Of a stretch of DNA of 64,000 bases, positions 11,913-24,167 are shown one piece after another (the stretch's first letter is position 1; each line of letters opens with the position of its first letter). A model generated the notes under the pieces. It worked only from the letters and a program-made list of their open reading frames with translations. It did no database searches and had not been told where the DNA came from. The stretch is from Sclerurus mexicanus (lineage: Eukaryota; Chordata; Aves; Passeriformes; Furnariidae), in assembly GCA_013396755.1 (NCBI GenBank), contig VWZF01001848.1, positions 906,403 to 970,402 of the forward strand, in the 5' to 3' direction. The position numbers and the translations under genes are program-made.

Positions 11913-14900
11913 GTAAGTCAGGACTCAGGGGCAGAGAGTGGGTAGGCAGACAAACCTCATCCAACAGGCAACTTAGGCTTGTACTATTAACTAAACTGGA
12001 AAGAACTGTGATCAGAAAAAATATTATGAAATTGGACTGCATTTTAGACCACTTTCTATTTGAAAAATGCTATAGGTATTTGTTTAAACTTGGATTGAAC
12101 CCTCACTTAAGGCTTCATAGTTTTACATACCATACTGTAGAAGATTTTACTGTTCTGCACTACAGGAGGCGCAACCAAAATGGAGCAAAAGAGTAGGGCA
12201 ATTAAAGATAATTTTCTTCTGTGCTTATGCTGTGCAAGTCTTCAGTGAGACAGGTAGCAGCATTTACACCCTGTAAGTAGTTGGTTATTGAGTGCATGCC
12301 TCAGTTCTTTCAAAAGTACGTGCTTGCTTTTAGTTTGTCCCTAAAGGTACATTGGCCATTTTTAGAGTAAAACCAAAATAAGAAATACCCACGACAAACC
12401 AAATGAGCAGTGATTGCAACACACCTGTGTACTGCAAATCAAGGCTGCTCACACAGCCCAGCAGGGCTTCACTTGTAGCAGGCAGGGTGTTTCTTTCAGA
12501 AGGGAAACCCCTGCACATCAGATCCACATACGTTCTGCTCTTGTTTTAGGTTTCCAGATGCCAAGGCCAGCTCTGGGGCACGTTCAACACATCCTCAACC
12601 TTTCTGTCCTTCAGCCCTTCCAAAACGTGTAATCACAGACACTGGGCTAAGTTTGTTCCTCAAATTATCAGTCTTTTGAACCTTTTCTCCATAAAAAGCA
12701 TCAGGGGAGCTAAAATTACAGCCTAGATTGTATAAACCAGACGCTTCAGAAGCTTGGTGAGGACCCTACATGGGACAATGGGACACAATGATCACACTAC
12801 AGCGTCCAGTTCTAGCAGAATCCTTGTTGGGGCAGAAAGGTTAATCCTGACCACAGGGCTCCTCAGGTAAGCTGAGGCCCTCACACCAAGATGGCCCGGG
12901 GTGCATCAGCCCAACAGGACAAGGCTAGGAAAGAAACCAAGGATACCAGGCCAAGTTCTGTAATTTGTGCACTCAGTAAGTTTACTCTATACTACAGTCC
13001 TCTGAAATCCTGAAAACAGGGCCCTTTAACACAGTTCTAAAAGTAAGAAAAGCTGCACATACAGAGAAATGTAAAATAAATTAACTTCCTGTTTTGTATA
13101 CCATCTCCAGGCGTTTAGATCTGAGGCTTTAATAGAGAGGAAGGTCTTTGTTTTTATTTGAGCGTACACCACAAGTTACCTTCAGGCTGCTAAAACTCAA
13201 ATATTTCCTGTTCAAAATATGCTTTCAGATGCTGAATTAATCTACCAGAGAAGACTGCTCTGCACACCTAACTCAGCCCTGCCTTTGGTTATAGGTTATC
13301 CTCAAGAGTAAGGTGCTGAGTTTTTTACACACTAATAAAAAACCATAACAACAGTGCAGTGCCAAAACATCATAAAATTCAGTATCTATGAAGGATTAAG
13401 GAAGGCTAAGTACTGAGAGCTCTTTCTTGAAAATGGTTGAAATGGAAGCTAATGCAATTATTGCCTTTGACTTCAGGTAAAAGTAGGGATTCTCCTTTTC
13501 AGTAAATTACCATCTTTGTGCTCATATGTGATAGTCAGAAATTAGTTATTATTAAATACTACTGAACTACTACTGAACTTCTCTTACCTGGTGATGCTCT
13601 TGCTTTTTCATTCCAGTTATGATCAAGCAAAACAGGAAAAGCAGATGGGTTACAGATGCCATTAGTTCAGGTATTTTGCTCAGGCTCAGACAATACTTTC
13701 ATTAAGCAGCCAGAAGAGCCAAACTGAAAAAACCCCACAGACATTAGCATTCATGAAGCATGATCAACAATCCTACCTTCTTTCATAGCAGCCATATCCT
13801 CCTTAGCTGCACATTCTGAAGGTCTGTAAATAATCTACCACACCAGATCATGCTTCTCTTAAAGAACAGAAATTTTAGCTTTCAATGTGTAAAGAGTTTA
13901 AGCAAACAACTGTTTCCTAAATTTTCTGAGATCAGCAATCAAGGCTGAAAGAGAGAGGTGAATGAAGTAGTTGGCAGACTCATTTGCCATAAGAATATTG
14001 CTGCTGTGCTTCTCTCTTTTACAAGTGAGAAAGATGCTTGAAGGGAATCATCTGGCTCTATAGTGCCTTAGGGAAGAAGACACTCAGTTTGCAGATTACA
14101 GGAGTTCTGGCTGGGACTCTTGAGAGGATGTGAGATGAATTCATCTCTATTTAATACTTTGGGCATCACAGTCCCAGCTCTGTCTCCAAGACCTTCTTTT
14201 TCTTCAGCTGAGACATCGGAGTCCAACCTACCAATCTGGCCTTCAGCCAGATCACACAAAACACCCTGAGCAGCAATCTCTGTGGAAACAAGTGGAGCCA
14301 GCTTCAGCTTAAGACCATCGAGTGAGAGAAAAAAACCTAACCACAGATAAGCCTAAGAACAGATTCCTTTAAATGCTAACTTCTTCTCTGACATAACATC
14401 AGAAATTCAGCAGACTTTAGCTGCCTATTTCATTAGATCTCCTTTAAAAAACAAAAAAGAGAAATTTGCATTACTAAAAGCCAGGCTGCCTTGCTTCATT
14501 GTTAAATAAACATTTAATTCTTCTATGTGCAGCAAAAGAGAGGTTTTGCATAAATATATCAATACATAAATACCTTATAAATAAAACTAAATCAACTAAT
14601 GAAACAGCACACAGCTCTCCTGAACAGCTAGCTACGACAAGTGTTTTATGGTAACTGGGCTTTTTTTATATTTTTTTCTTTTCTCTGTTCTCCATCCCTC
14701 TTCAAATCTCTAAACCTCCAACAGCACCATCCTGTTTTAAAGATGTCCAGCTATGTGCGCAGCAAGCATTTTTCTGGTCTGTCTTTACCACAGGCAGCAT
14801 CAGGAGGATCAGGCCAATATCAAGTTCCCACAGCGCGGTCACAGTAGAGTATGAATTGCCTGTACAGGCTAACCACGCTCCTTGCTGTTGTTAAAGGATT

Positions 14901-15174
14901 TTATTCTGATTGAAAGGTGGAGGCAAATGGAAATAGAGTATTTCTGCTGATGTCAATAGTTTGCGTTGGTACTTCAATGGGCATAGTAACAGCCCCAATT
15001 TCACAGTTTCTTCTAGGAGCATGGGCAAACTGATATCAATGAGCTACTTATGTACCTTCAATTTAATAAATTAGTTCTTACTAATATATGCCAGGTCTGT
15101 TTCTTTATAAAAATTTACCATAGAAAATCAGCATATTCTTATGGAATTTTTCTATTGTTTGGTTTATTTTTCAG
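11913..15174 (+). other. SMLR1: SMLR1 intron 1
   Basis: This 3.26-kb intron has a GTAAGT donor and a pyrimidine-rich acceptor (TTTATTTTTCAG) ending at 15,174. No exon, RNA gene or clear transposable element was recognised inside it. Confidence 0.85.
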
Positions 15175-15356
15175 TTAATGAGGAACCGGAGATGGCGCAA
15201 GACACCACAAGTGCCCTGCTGTATCACCGTGGCCCATGGAAGAAACGCAGGAGACCTGGGCAAAAAGAAAACAAATACAAGAACTCAAGGACATTTAAGG
15301 GAGTCTCACGTTTCAGGAAGCAAGCTTACACACAATACTCAGGTCTGCAGATTTAA
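15175..15356 (+). CDS. SMLR1: Small leucine-rich protein 1 (SMLR1), coding exon 2 with stop
   Basis: Second and last coding exon. It completes a valine codon split across the intron and then reads NEEPEMAQDTTSALLYHRG, followed by a strongly basic stretch (WKKRRRPGQKENKYK) and a short tail ending SGLQI, with TAA at 15,354-15,356. The joined reading frame is 315 nt (104 residues), close to the human length. The juxtamembrane EVNEE sequence across the junction matches what I recall of human SMLR1, which supports the splice phase. The C-terminal half is hydrophilic and basic, with no catalytic motif visible. A sorting or adaptor role is conceivable but would be speculation. Confidence 0.87.
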
Positions 15357-16070
15357 AAATAACCAGCTGTAGATAAGTACCACAGAGGAAAACATACAGA
15401 GCGAAGAAATTAATGCTGTGCCGCACAAATGAAATGGCTGCTGCCATTCAAAAAGTTCTCACAATTGTTGTGCTTTGTCACATGAGCTCAAATAAGCAGT
15501 ACTTTGTGCAACTCAGCAGAGACCAGAGACCTCCTGCAACAAACTCTATCAGTTCCCTTACATGACACAGGATCTGGGGGGAAGAACAGCACCTTGCTCA
15601 TGAGCCCTTCCCTGACCAACAAATAATGAGTTCCGAAGAGAGCTGAGCTGGTATACACAAGGCAGGCAGTCTTATTAAATTGAAGATGCATAAATAGCAA
15701 GGTCATATCAAGCACTGACATCCAGGAAATTGAAAATAGTGACAAAGGAGAACTGTATTTTTTATTAGCTCATACACTTTGGGAAAGATTAAGTTTTATA
15801 AAGTATGCTGTCCATAAAATTTGGAAGCAAAATATTACAGTAATGGTGTATCTCATATTGGCTGTGAAAGGCAGCCCACAAAAACACAGCTGAAACTATT
15901 TGAAAGTTCTATTGCCTTTTGGCTTCTCTGATTCTGACTCTCAAGTTTAAACTCAAACTGATGAAGAATGAGAAGGGACTATCATTACTGTCCTTGATGT
16001 TCACAGTCCCTGTCTGCTAGTGACTGCGGTCTGTAATCACCTTTCAATAAAGCTGTTTGCCATTACCAAT
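15357..16070 (+). other. SMLR1: SMLR1 3' untranslated region with poly(A) signal
   Basis: The first canonical AATAAA on the plus strand after the SMLR1 stop is at 16,046-16,051, followed by a GT-rich stretch ('ttttgtgtgggtttg') about 60 bp further on. Cleavage near 16,065-16,075 would give a 3'UTR of about 0.7 kb. The end is inferred from these signals only. Confidence 0.6.
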
Positions 16071-19015
16071 CCTAAAAGAACAGAGTGGATTAACGCCTTG
16101 TCTGACATTTTGTGTGGGTTTGCAAGATTTCAGTTCTCATAGAATTTTAAGTCGCCCTTGGAATAATTTCATAAAAACATTGAGGCCATGACTACAGGTT
16201 TAAAAAACACTAATTTATCAAAGTCTATGAGAAGTGAACAGGACTCAAACAGCAAGTATCTGTACTATATGTAACAGTACTCTCCCATTTTAATACTACC
16301 CTATTTTTAAGAAGACATAATTAATCACACTGTGCAAATAACATAGAATATATTGCACTGAATAGGTGAAGAGCCAGTTGTTTGCAATTGAACACACAAT
16401 CTTTTGCAGGGAAGTTGAGACAGCCACTGCAAGGAATTTACTTTTTACATTTAAGAAAGATGCTGCCTTCTTAAAGCAGTGATCTGGGACACTGATCAAA
16501 TGCTAAAGGAGTTGTAACATACATACAAAATTTAAAATGCCCTTTCTCTTACCACCCAACAACAGACTGGCCAGGATCACATGTAAAAGCACAGAACAAC
16601 TGAAGAGAATAACTGCTAGGTGTCTATTCTAGTATCTGCAATGATGCTGTCAGATGAAGCTAGCAGGGGCAGGTTCAAAAGACAGGGAAGGTGGGTTTTT
16701 TTTCGTTTTTTTCTTTTTTTTTTGTAAGAAACAGAGAGTGGTTAAAACACCTGCCAGAGAAAATTTTCAAAAAGCAATTAGCCAAAAATCCAGAGGCAGA
16801 TAAATGTGAAAGACTGACAGACCAGTTAAGTCTTTGAAAATTGCAGAAAGCTGGAAGAATATTTGGGGAAGTTTTTTCTAGTACAGTACTTATACTTCCA
16901 CATATCCCTAGGCATCAGCCAGTAGCCTCAGGGTCAGGGATCTGGGAGAGTTAGTCACTTAGCCTGGCCCAGTACAGCCATTCATCATATATACTTACCT
17001 CCCAAAACGCCGGTAGGATGCAACACTACAAGAATGCTTATTGTTTGTACCCATATTACTACTCCATGTGCAGTACAAACAACTGAGCAGCCTGAAAAAT
17101 CAGAAGTTTCAAACCTTTCCGAGATGTAGTCAGTTCAAGTGTACTGTATCAGCAGCTCCAAGCAATCTACTTCCATGGTTAACTTTCCAAAAGCTGAGAA
17201 GCTCCCACTGCATCCTGGCCAAGGGTACAGATAGTTGTCATTCTGATCACCATCAAATCTCACAGACATTTGTCACAGTATTTATTTTATTCCATCTATT
17301 TGATGTTTTCTGTGGCCAAATTAAAAGCTGTCATTCAGCCTGTTAGTCAAATAGAAGAATATTTCAAGAAACAATTTGCACTATAGTCGCTCATCACTTT
17401 GAGCAATAAATCTTTTGTTAGAAGTTTGTTATTGGAGTTGCATGCCTGTCCTTTATAAAACCTTTATCTAGGAAACAATCTATAGAACAGGTTATTCCAA
17501 CACTTGTTATGAACCCTTAGGTGATCACAATTAAAATGAAAGATGCATTAAGTACTTTTGTGCAGGACTCACATGACTCACTTTTCTAAGTATTTAAGAA
17601 GAATCAATTACTGAAATATCTTCACATTAAATGGGCCTGCACTTGCATTTGAAATTGCCCATGTATTATAAAGCTGGCTTGTGAAGTGCCTTGAGAACAA
17701 TTTCTTTTGTTGCATGTTGCAGTTTTTGCTATAAATACATCCTATATTAAAAAAGTAACAATGAAAATTCATCAAAATAGCACAATATTCCAGGACATTT
17801 GAATAATTACATAAAACCAGAATTGCAAAACCTGATTATCTTTAGGACTGATCACACTTGGGGCTTATATTTTTCTGCATGACAATGGCTGTTTAATTAG
17901 TACACATTTAATCAATGGAAGCGACAACTGTGCTCAAGCTATGGTGACCTGAAAACACCATCAATTTTTCCCTGACGAAAGGGTCTGATTAGTATTTGAA
18001 GAAAGACATTTCTCAGTGAAAATAACATTATTTCAACATTATATTTGCAGTTTTAGGGATTAAATACAATTGCAATAAAATCAGTATTGATCTAGTGTCT
18101 AATTAATCAGAACGATCCAAATCAATAAGAAATTCAATATGCTTTCCTCCTGTCAAACAAGATCTACAACTAATATTACACCATATCAAAAACACCTTAA
18201 AGATTTTTATATAGCTTTTTCCTACACCCTTTTGTTGGAAAATCTGCTAAGACATCCCTATCAATGTGTGCCCATTTTGACCTACACTTAAATATTCCAA
18301 ACTTGCCACTTCCTCAACAGCCTTCTTACAGTGTTATGGCAGTGCTCTTATGTTATTGGGTTGGATGGGGTTCTCCTTCCTCTTTTGAAAGGCAGAATGT
18401 CTCTGGTTTTGAAGAAAAGCAGGTGAGCCTCTTATCTGCTATTTTTCTGGGTGATGTGGGATATGACTGAGAATGCCCATATACGTAAAGAAACCAACAT
18501 CTCTGCTACTGTTGCCTTCGGTTATTCAAATTATACAAAGTCAAAACTAACAAGAACTTCTGTTATGCAAGCATGCTGACAGATGGCAGCCATCTAAACT
18601 GAGAATAACACCAAAAATACATTGCTCAGAAGAGAAACAGAATGTAGTGAGAAGTTTTAGATGTGTTTTGGTATCTGAAGAACATAGTACATCCTAACTT
18701 GAGCAACTCAGCAAAATCATTTGCAGACTGAGGCACATTTTACTTGCACTGTGGTTTCCACACCTCCTCTGTTTTGGCATCTGAGGATTTCTTCTCTAAA
18801 CTACAGAAACCAGGATGTTTCTTGGAAGATGTCTTAAAAACACTGATACTTTAGTATCTGTATTAGGAGCCAGGGAACTCTGCCACCCTTCTGGCAGCCC
18901 TGCAAACCACTTGCACTAATCCCTGCCTTTCAAGGTCCTGTGCTCTCTAGAACTGCAGTTCTTGTAAGTAATCCACTCACTTTAAATATCCTCCAAGCTT
19001 ATGTCCGAGTGCCAA
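16071..19015. other. Convergent intergenic spacer between SMLR1 and EPB41L2
   Basis: About 2.9 kb of AT-rich sequence lies between the two inferred poly(A) sites. A T-rich tract sits at about 16,693-16,723. No gene, RNA gene or recognisable mobile element was seen. Short open frames on both strands lack splice or homology support. Confidence 0.7.
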
Positions 19016-19019
19016 AAGT

Positions 19020-20247
19020 CATACAGAGAATAAACAACTTTATTTTATAACAGAATTACAGAAAGCAAAATATCACTTAATACAACTTCAAGCTGCTATA
19101 AATCTAATTTGGCATTTAAACTATACACAGAGTCAACAGCAAAAAAACCCAAACAACCAACCCCCCTGCAAGAACAAATTAAAAATAAACCCCAATATAA
19201 TTAACAGGTTTTCTCAATGGCAGTCTCAACTGATGGTACTCTCTCATTACTTTATGAATGGAGTCCATCTTACACTTTTACTCAGTATCCTAAAAACCTG
19301 CATTAACCATCAGAGGAAGCACGTGAAATGTATACCTTCTCCATACAGAAATGTCAGTTCTAACATGGAAACAGTGAGTTTAATAGCAAGCGAGCATTCT
19401 ACACATGTATTCAGATAATGGAAGTATTGAAGTTGGGACACAGTAAGAAGAAAAGCACTACGGTTTTAAGCTGCCTAGATCATCTCTTGTTGGAAGAAGA
19501 GAAAGATATTTTGTTTGTCCTTCTTTCCTTATCTGGAATGCTGCAGACAGCAAAAAAGTCTGCAAAAAGTTGAGCATTGGCACCAAAGTGCAAAAAGAAC
19601 ACAGTGCTCAGTCAGAAGAAATGTGTCTGCAACTCCTTCTCCTCTATAAACTGCCATACCATCTCTGCTCCACAGAGAGGAGAATCTTAGAAGAGAAAGA
19701 GTTACAAGATACCAGTATAAAATTTATCCAAAGAAATATATTTTTTCAAATTCTAGCAAATGCTGTATTTTTATAAAAAACTTTGTTATGCGATATCATT
19801 ATATTTACCTGAATAGTCTGAAAAAAAATTCTGTAAATTACTCCAGTAAGAGATTTCACTTGAAACGTTTGAAAAAAACCCCTATATCTAAATTAGTAAA
19901 GACCTTCCTTTCTGCACAATTACCACCCGCTCCAGTGAACGATGCTTTCCAGACTTTTGTTCACTTTCATATAATTAAGAATCAGTTTCAAAAATACAAG
20001 TATTTGTGCAAAAGAAGATCATACTCTCTATAACTTCATTTAAAAAAATTTCTAATATTGTTAAGAAGTGGTTATAAAAAAATAAGAAACATTGTAAGGG
20101 AATATAGACCAAAGACGTTAAAATGGAGTTTGGTATTGGCATTTAAATCATGAATATCTGGTCATCGTTGCTAGGGTTGGCAGATTCGGTAGAGTAATGA
20201 TGACTTGGAATGATTACAGTTCTTCGTGGTCAGTATCATCTTTACTT
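19020..20247 (-). other. EPB41L2: EPB41L2 terminal exon, 3'UTR only
   Basis: An acceptor with a good pyrimidine tract (TTGTTTTCTTCCAG) ends at 20,248, so the exon begins at 20,247. On the minus strand an AATAAA lies at 19,044-19,039, so the transcript should end near 19,020. No coding sequence is needed here because the stop codon is in the preceding exon. Exon start and end are inferred from splice and poly(A) signals; the exact cleavage point is uncertain. Confidence 0.65.
19039..19044 (-). terminator. EPB41L2: Poly(A) signal AATAAA of EPB41L2
   Basis: Minus-strand AATAAA within TATAAAATAAAG, about 1.2 kb into the last exon. It is the best candidate because no other canonical hexamer was noticed in this exon. 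Confidence 0.55.
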
Positions 20248-23200
20248 CTGGAAGAAAACAATTAAGCAGAAGGTCACATAAGCATTCATCACAGATACTA
20301 TGTGAATGTCACATCAGAGTCAAAAAGTGATTTTTTCTATACGGGGTTTTTTTGGGAGGGAGGGAAGGCTATTTCATAAAATAAATGTTGCATTGACTAA
20401 AACCCCCTTCAGTCATGAGGCAAACGATACTATACTTTCTGAGTACTCGTCTTGCTTGCTTTCCTCCCCCAAATTCTCATTTCAATAGTCTCTTCTTGTA
20501 CATTTACTGAAAGTTTTAATCCATAATCCAGAGCATAAATAAAAAATAAAGGTATTTGTTCACTTTAGTAATTCCTCAGAATCAAAATGCAGTATCTTTC
20601 ACTTTTATTAGAGAAAACAAGTCTACAAGAACAATATTGCTGTAATCATGAGAACAGAGTTTTCATCACCTTACAGACAACTACTGAAAATTCATGGCAT
20701 GACTCCATTGCCTAAGCACAATTGTCTAAAGCTGTTTCTGCAGTCCCACCTGCCCTCCAGTTGCTGCTACAGGAGAGCAGAGGGCTCCAGACATACTCAA
20801 GGTGCTTTAGGTGGCCTGTGTTTGTTTAGACATCTAATTTTTTTCCTAAATGCTTCACTGAAAGGCATCATCAGTCAAATAAATCCCCAGGTCTCAGACA
20901 CAAAAGCAGTATGGAGATATGTCCTCTTATTCTCTTACAATTATTTCAGACCATAAGCCTTTAAAGCAATTGGCAAACTCAGATGAGAACATCTGACACA
21001 CTCTGATACACTGCAAACATCATTCCACAATATGTGATTCTAAAAAATGCAAATCCCCTCAACCTCAGACAGTGGAAGGAATTCTTTGACTTCTTTTCCT
21101 GAATAAATTTTTTACAAAGTATTTAAATATTTGGTGAAGGAACCAAATCAACTTTGCAGCTGGTCATTAATGTAGAAACATGGTGCAAACCTGTCAAGAT
21201 AATTTTTTCCTCCCATGAGACAGTCCCTTCTAGAAAGGTGTAATTACTTCTATGGGATTGACCATTGATTTGAAAGATACTTTTCTGGATTAAGGTAGCA
21301 CGAAGAAATTGGCATATTCTACACACGTCACAGAACAAGCAATCCCTGTTTCCAAGATCTTTAAAGTTATGTTGCTTAATAATAAATGAAAAATGTGACG
21401 GTAGCACGTATCATAATAGTAAATCCCTGCAAATACAAATGACCTGTTCTGTCATCCCAGTGTATCTTTCTACCTTAGATTCTGTGATGTAAATGCTGAA
21501 AAAATGCCAGGAGTGGTTTTAGTGTGCATGTTCAAATGTTGTTGTGTACCAAGGAACCAGAGAAACTACCCAAACCACAGGCATTCTCCTTACTATAAGT
21601 AGCTCTCACAGAAGTTAGTTTTTTTCCAAGCCTCATGGAGCATTTTTATGATGTAGGGACTCATCCACATTCCCCTATCTCACAGTTCAGTACAGTTCCA
21701 TGTCCTCTCCTGTGCTTTCAAAACAAAGCTGGAGAATGCATATTGTACTTGTTTTTAGTGTCACTAATCAACAAAACTGCAAAACAAATCCAACTGAACA
21801 CTGAAACAAAGGTACAGTGAAAAGAGATTTGTGCAGTGTTCCTAATTTTTGGTGCTTTTCCCCAGTACTTCCTCACAAGTAACCCCCATCTCCTTTGTTA
21901 TTTCCACAGTTTCTAGCATTATCTAATGTGAAAATAATTTTTAAAGTATTAATGCTATAACATTAATATCCAGGCAATTGTTGATCTAGCATTTCCAAAC
22001 TTGATCCATGCTGTTTTCCTGGTTTGTACATTTATGAACAAAAACTTACTCATTACTTTTTCAAACACACAATCTGACCAAATCTGAAGACATTTTTAGG
22101 AGGCAGCTCAAACTTAGTTTCACTGTGATTTACATCCTGGAAAATGATGTAAATTTACATAATCAGAGGAAAACTGGTCAGAAGGTACCATCTAAACACA
22201 CATGATCAAAACAAACACTGTAGTTCTAGCACAATCTGTATGAGGTCAGGAAAACCAATTGGAACCACTTCGACAGGTGGATAAACTTTCTGTCCACAGG
22301 TGAGGGGCAGGTATTCTACTCTTACCCTCACAGACTTCTCCATGGCATTCAACACTGCTGCTCCATGCAGTGCTGCAGGTAGCAGGAGTTCAGGGCAAAC
22401 TCCCTGAAGAGTTGTATGTGCGGTGGTGAAACCCAACAATTCTGCCAGCAGATGAGAAGAATTCTCTCCCCAATACCTCACCAAGTGCAGTCTCTTAACT
22501 TACCATATTCATGTCAACACCAGCAATGCATATCAGCTCTCCCTTTCCTCTGCCAGAGTACCTCCACTACTACCCAGATATTAAGGAAAGAGACACTTGT
22601 AGGTAGGCTTTAATCTATGTCTTTCACCTGAAAATATGCATCTGTGATCACACTAGTTTAAGAAGACCATGATTCCTTGATAACGATCTTCTTCCATGGA
22701 AGGGCATTCAACAGATGCCCTTCATATCCTCTCAAACTGATACTCACATCTTTTCTCTTCTAGATCCCAGAAGTGATACTTGACAGTGAAAACTTTATGT
22801 CTTAGGAAACTCAGGCACAGGAATAAAATGGATCTTTTTCAACATGATGAAATATCAGGATTATGTGAAAAACATCCTCCTCTATAGTAGCTTACATCAA
22901 ATTTGGAATCAAGTCAGCATGTCATTTCTCATATATTCCTGGCACTTCACGACTGTGTTCATGATGTTTGGAAGTCTGCTAAAGCTTCAGGTTGAAATTT
23001 TTGACAGGTAGTTTCCTTTGGTAAAAAGCTTTCTTCGATACCAAGAGAATGCATGCCTTCACAGGACCTAGAAGTCTCTTGTCCACAGGCTACAACCACC
23101 ATTGTATAAAAACCAAGCTGAGGAAATACAAATCATGACTTCTTCATAAATCTCTCCCATTGATATTTAACCATCCCATACAAAACCCTTTTCTTGAATC

Positions 23201-24028
23201 TGAATCTACAATTAACAAAACCATCAAGCTTGAAAAAAACTGAAGCTTGAGTCTCAAATCAATAGTGTGACAAGCACAGGAAATCTGAAGCTTTACTACA
23301 CCCCCAAATGGTGACTGAGATTTAAGACATTAGCTTATAATGAGTAAAACAGCAGATTTATTTGGTGTTCATCCTGATGTTTCTACTGAATATGTGAACC
23401 AGGACAGTATTCCGGGTTTTCTCACTCTTTTTTTATATTCCTAGAAAGGAGGGCCTAATAAACTGAAAATTCTTCAAACAGCCCTTCCAATTGATAAAAG
23501 GCTTTAAAACTTGAGCTTGCAATGCATTTACCTTCTTGCCTGGGAAAATGACAAAAGGTCAAATATTTCAGTATGTTTAGGAATAAGAACTGACTAAATT
23601 CAAATGTCCAAGAGTGTCCTTTCACTACTGGGAACTACACAGTCTGCCCTCTAAACAAGCAAGATATAAGGCAAGGATTGTAACTGCCCAGGTAAACAGA
23701 GAAATGTGACACATCCTTCATATTTTGCAGAAATAGCCAAAACTCACTTCAATATAAACTACATCATCTTGACCAAACATTATAGGAAATGTCATGAGAG
23801 TACTATGATGAGACTGGGAGACATATATAAGAACATTTGCCACTAAAGTTGTCATATTGGACTTCAGATAAAACCTCTTACACTTAGAGAATTCTATTAG
23901 CACAGGTTTCAATTCACCCTTTAGTGATAGCATATCTCAAAGATGCCCATATTTTTCAGCTGAAAGACATGAATCCAACAGAAAACTGATGCTACATTTT
24001 CCTATGTCAGTTATATACATAAACTTAC
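20248..24028 (-). other. EPB41L2: EPB41L2 intron inside the 3'UTR
   Basis: The donor CAG|GTAAGT (24,028-24,023) and the acceptor at 20,248 define a 3.8-kb intron downstream of the stop codon. No exon or mobile element was recognised inside. The sequence is AT-rich. Confidence 0.65.
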
Positions 24029-24167
24029 CTGAAGTATTTGCTTGAGAACACTTTTGATTTTACTATTCATCTTCCTCAGCAAGTTCAGTTTCTTTGTGCA
24101 CCACCACTCTTGTCACAGACATGTCAGGATGCTGTTCTTTGGCTTCTTTGATTGCCTGTGCCAGGGC
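24029..24167 (-). CDS. EPB41L2: EPB41L2 last coding exon (C-terminal domain end; coding 24063-24167)
   Basis: Acceptor CATTTGCAG precedes the exon. It reads ALAQAIKEAKEQHPDMSV, then TRVVVHKETELAEEDE and a TAG stop at 24,063-24,065. This is the end of the 4.1 C-terminal domain, among the most conserved parts of the family. The ELAEE ending is that of 4.1G rather than 4.1R (EIADE) or 4.1B (EITPEDGED). The exon continues 34 nt beyond the stop to a strong donor, so the stop lies less than 50 nt from an exon junction and should not trigger nonsense-mediated decay. Confidence 0.93.

Noticed and set aside
11756..12196. 146-codon open frame beginning upstream of SMLR1 and running past its first exon
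   Set aside because: It begins at TTG, not ATG, and crosses a consensus donor at 11,913. The true product splices to 15,175 with matching phase and family-like sequence.
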